NCBI GenBank assembly: GCA_023247835.1
Contig: JAHFFU010000053.1
Coordinates: forward strand, 1-6,920
Reading direction: 5' to 3'
DNA from: Candidatus Bathyarchaeota archaeon
GTDB taxonomy: Archaea > Thermoproteota > Bathyarchaeia > 40CM-2-53-6 > FEN-987
DNA length: 6,920 bases
A program made the position numbers and the translations under genes. Each line of letters starts with the position of its first letter. The first letter of the stretch is position 1. Below the pieces are notes generated by a model. It saw only the letters and a program-made list of their open reading frames with translations. It did no database searches and was not told where the DNA came from. This document shows, one piece after another, positions 6,605 to 6,920 of the stretch.

Positions 6605-6919
6605 TCAAAAGATACTTCCAAGGTTTGCAGTTATGTCGTCGTAGTTGATTGGGCTTCCTCTCGAAACGATCACTCCTCTGGAATCGAGTAGGTAGTACAC
6701 GTCCAAGTAGGCTGAGGGGTCGTAAGTGTGCGTCGCATCTTGAGAAGAGGTTGCATACATCCAACCCGGCATCTTAGTTCCTCCACCGTACGTCGCAGCG
6801 AATTCTGCAATCGATGGTCCGGGCTGGCCGAGGTTCTGGTACAGCTCTACGATAACTATGTTGACTCCATGCTGCCTAAGAACCGAATAATACTGTTCCT
6901 TGAGTTCTCTAGCCCCAAC
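6605..6919 (-). CDS. Thioredoxin-like (TlpA/redoxin-type) protein, C-terminal part
   Basis: The last 104 residues of a gene whose start lies beyond the right edge of the window. The pattern fits the second half of a thioredoxin fold: helix [13 protein letters not shown], then strand [12 protein letters not shown], a helix [10 protein letters not shown], and paired strands [20 protein letters not shown] followed by a last helix [12 protein letters not shown]. The lLD-x-x-G-x-[IV] strand turn is typical of TlpA/AhpC-type thiol-disulfide proteins. The active-site CxxC, if present, would be upstream and is not visible. Where most relatives have the cis-Pro before this strand, an Asp (D73 of the visible part) seems to stand. 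There is no Cys in the visible portion. The gene ends in TGA one base before the ATG of the Cys-Cys membrane protein, so the two are probably cotranscribed. A signal peptide or membrane anchor would decide its location but lies outside the window. Confidence 0.72.
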   Translation of the reverse strand, partial: VGARELKEQYYSVLRQHGVNIVIVELYQNLGQPGPSIAEFAATYGGGTKMPGWMYATSSQDATHTYDPSAYLDVYYLLDSRGVIVSRGSPINYDDITANLGSIF

Positions 6920-6920
6920 C

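Overview
The window looks like a chromosomal segment of an archaeon with roughly balanced base composition. The evidence is indirect: two TATA-like boxes (on opposite strands at about 1090 and 1130) lie at the right distance for short 5' leaders, Shine-Dalgarno motifs are weak or absent, TTG/GTG starts are plausible, and the gene families (zinc ribbon plus LURP-one domain, type IIA calcium ATPase, small CC-motif membrane proteins beside a thioredoxin-like protein) are at home in archaea. The exact lineage cannot be fixed from the sequence; a Thermoproteota/Nitrososphaeria or Thermoplasmata relative are both possible. No rRNA, tRNA, CRISPR array, transposase or phage gene was seen.

Layout: (1) 2-361, plus strand, is the 3' end of a 3-hydroxyacyl-CoA dehydrogenase gene. 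(2) 374-1048, minus strand, is a zinc-ribbon plus LURP-one-like protein, convergent with the first and ending 12 bases from it. (3) A short divergent promoter region (1049-1170) separates it from (4) a PhnB-like VOC protein (1171-1719). (5) 1802-4594, plus strand, is a complete P-type cation pump whose membrane residues match both calcium sites of SERCA. (6) 4704-5564, plus strand, is a ten-helix EamA/DMT transporter. (7) A 154-base convergent spacer with a near-palindrome follows. (8) 5719-6920, minus strand, holds three genes in one direction: a thioredoxin-like protein (start outside the window), a polytopic membrane protein with a Cys-Cys pair, and a MerT/MerF-like two-helix membrane protein with its own Cys-Cys pair.

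Most of the window is a series of separate housekeeping and transport genes rather than one pathway. The part that hangs together as a unit is the right-hand minus-strand cluster. Its first two genes are one base apart (stop, one base, ATG). The third follows in the same reading frame, with only one TGA between it and the second. A thiol-disulfide protein beside two membrane proteins with paired cysteines in or near helices suggests metal (mercury or copper type) transfer or membrane thiol redox chemistry. That role is inference; only the motifs and the gene order are seen directly.
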